Under the pieces are notes generated by a model that did not search any database, was not told where the DNA came from, and worked only from the letters and a program-made list of their open reading frames with translations. A stretch of 64,000 nt of DNA from Pandoraea nosoerga. GTDB taxonomy: Bacteria > Pseudomonadota > Gammaproteobacteria > Burkholderiales > Burkholderiaceae. The stretch covers positions 151,814 to 215,813 of the forward strand of contig NZ_CABPSC010000009.1 of the NCBI RefSeq assembly GCF_902459585.1, written 5' to 3'. The position numbers and the translations under genes are program-made. Below, in pieces: positions 64,000-64,000 of the stretch; within the stretch, counting starts at the first letter, position 1, and each line of letters opens with the position of its first letter.

Positions 64000-64000
64000 G

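Overview
This is a contiguous, gene-dense, high-GC stretch of bacterial chromosome. The rimP-nusA-infB-rbfA-truB order, the rluB-scpB pair, a glnA-ntrB-ntrC block, an FNR regulator matching E. coli FNR cysteine for cysteine, and a DUF4148 protein all point to a betaproteobacterium of the order Burkholderiales. Pandoraea or a close relative in Burkholderiaceae is my best guess, made from remembered gene order and protein character rather than from any search. No phage, transposase, CRISPR array or rRNA was seen.

Layout. 1-0.9 kb: acyl-CoA thioesterase. 0.9-7.6 kb (minus): the transcription/translation operon rimP-nusA-infB-rbfA-truB, with a long hairpin between infB and rbfA. 7.9-11.1 kb (minus): rluB and scpB, both with long disordered extensions. 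11.7-16.4 kb: fnr, a SnoaL-like protein, a LysR regulator divergent from a quinone-oxidoreductase-like enzyme, and a CinA-type domain protein. 16.6-19.6 kb (minus): EI24-family membrane protein, fatty acid hydroxylase, exported beta-propeller protein. 19.9-32.7 kb: hrpA and argA (divergent), yggX, a membrane zinc-ribbon protein, rpiA and a transaldolase gene (divergent), rlmB, rnr. 32.9-34.7 kb: two tRNA-Leu(CAG) loci in a ~305-bp direct repeat flanking a LysR gene of atypical codon use. 34.8-40.8 kb: an AraC-type regulator followed by a five-gene plus-strand cassette (AhpD-like protein, acyl-CoA-dehydrogenase-like flavoprotein, ABC ATPase, Tat-type binding protein, permease), which looks like an uptake and oxidation module.

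40.8-43.2 kb: rsuA-like pseudouridine synthase, rlmJ, tag. 43.5-46.9 kb (minus): a GntR/FadR regulator with SDR, FAH-family hydrolase and SDR enzymes, resembling the lower part of the L-fuconate (deoxy-sugar acid) pathway. 47.3-50.5 kb: a Ca2+/H+ antiporter, a small basic protein, riboflavin synthase and exonuclease III. 50.6-54.7 kb (minus): a PilZ protein and a 950-residue pentapeptide-repeat protein of unknown function, the most unusual gene here. 54.8-60.2 kb (minus): rfbD, ntrC, ntrB, glnA. The glnA leader carries a near-consensus sigma-54 promoter and two upstream NtrC-type sites, so the two-component system is encoded beside one of its likely main targets. 60.8-64 kb: rhodanese protein, LysE-type exporter, DUF4148 protein, a candidate small RNA, two small hypothetical proteins and tRNA-Lys(CTT).

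Several genes appear to use TTG starts (rimP, rluB, rnr, the FAH hydrolase, the ABC permease). Short C-rich or GC-rich tandem repeats are common between genes. Start sites were chosen from ribosome-binding sites and remembered family lengths. Functions rest on motifs read by eye.
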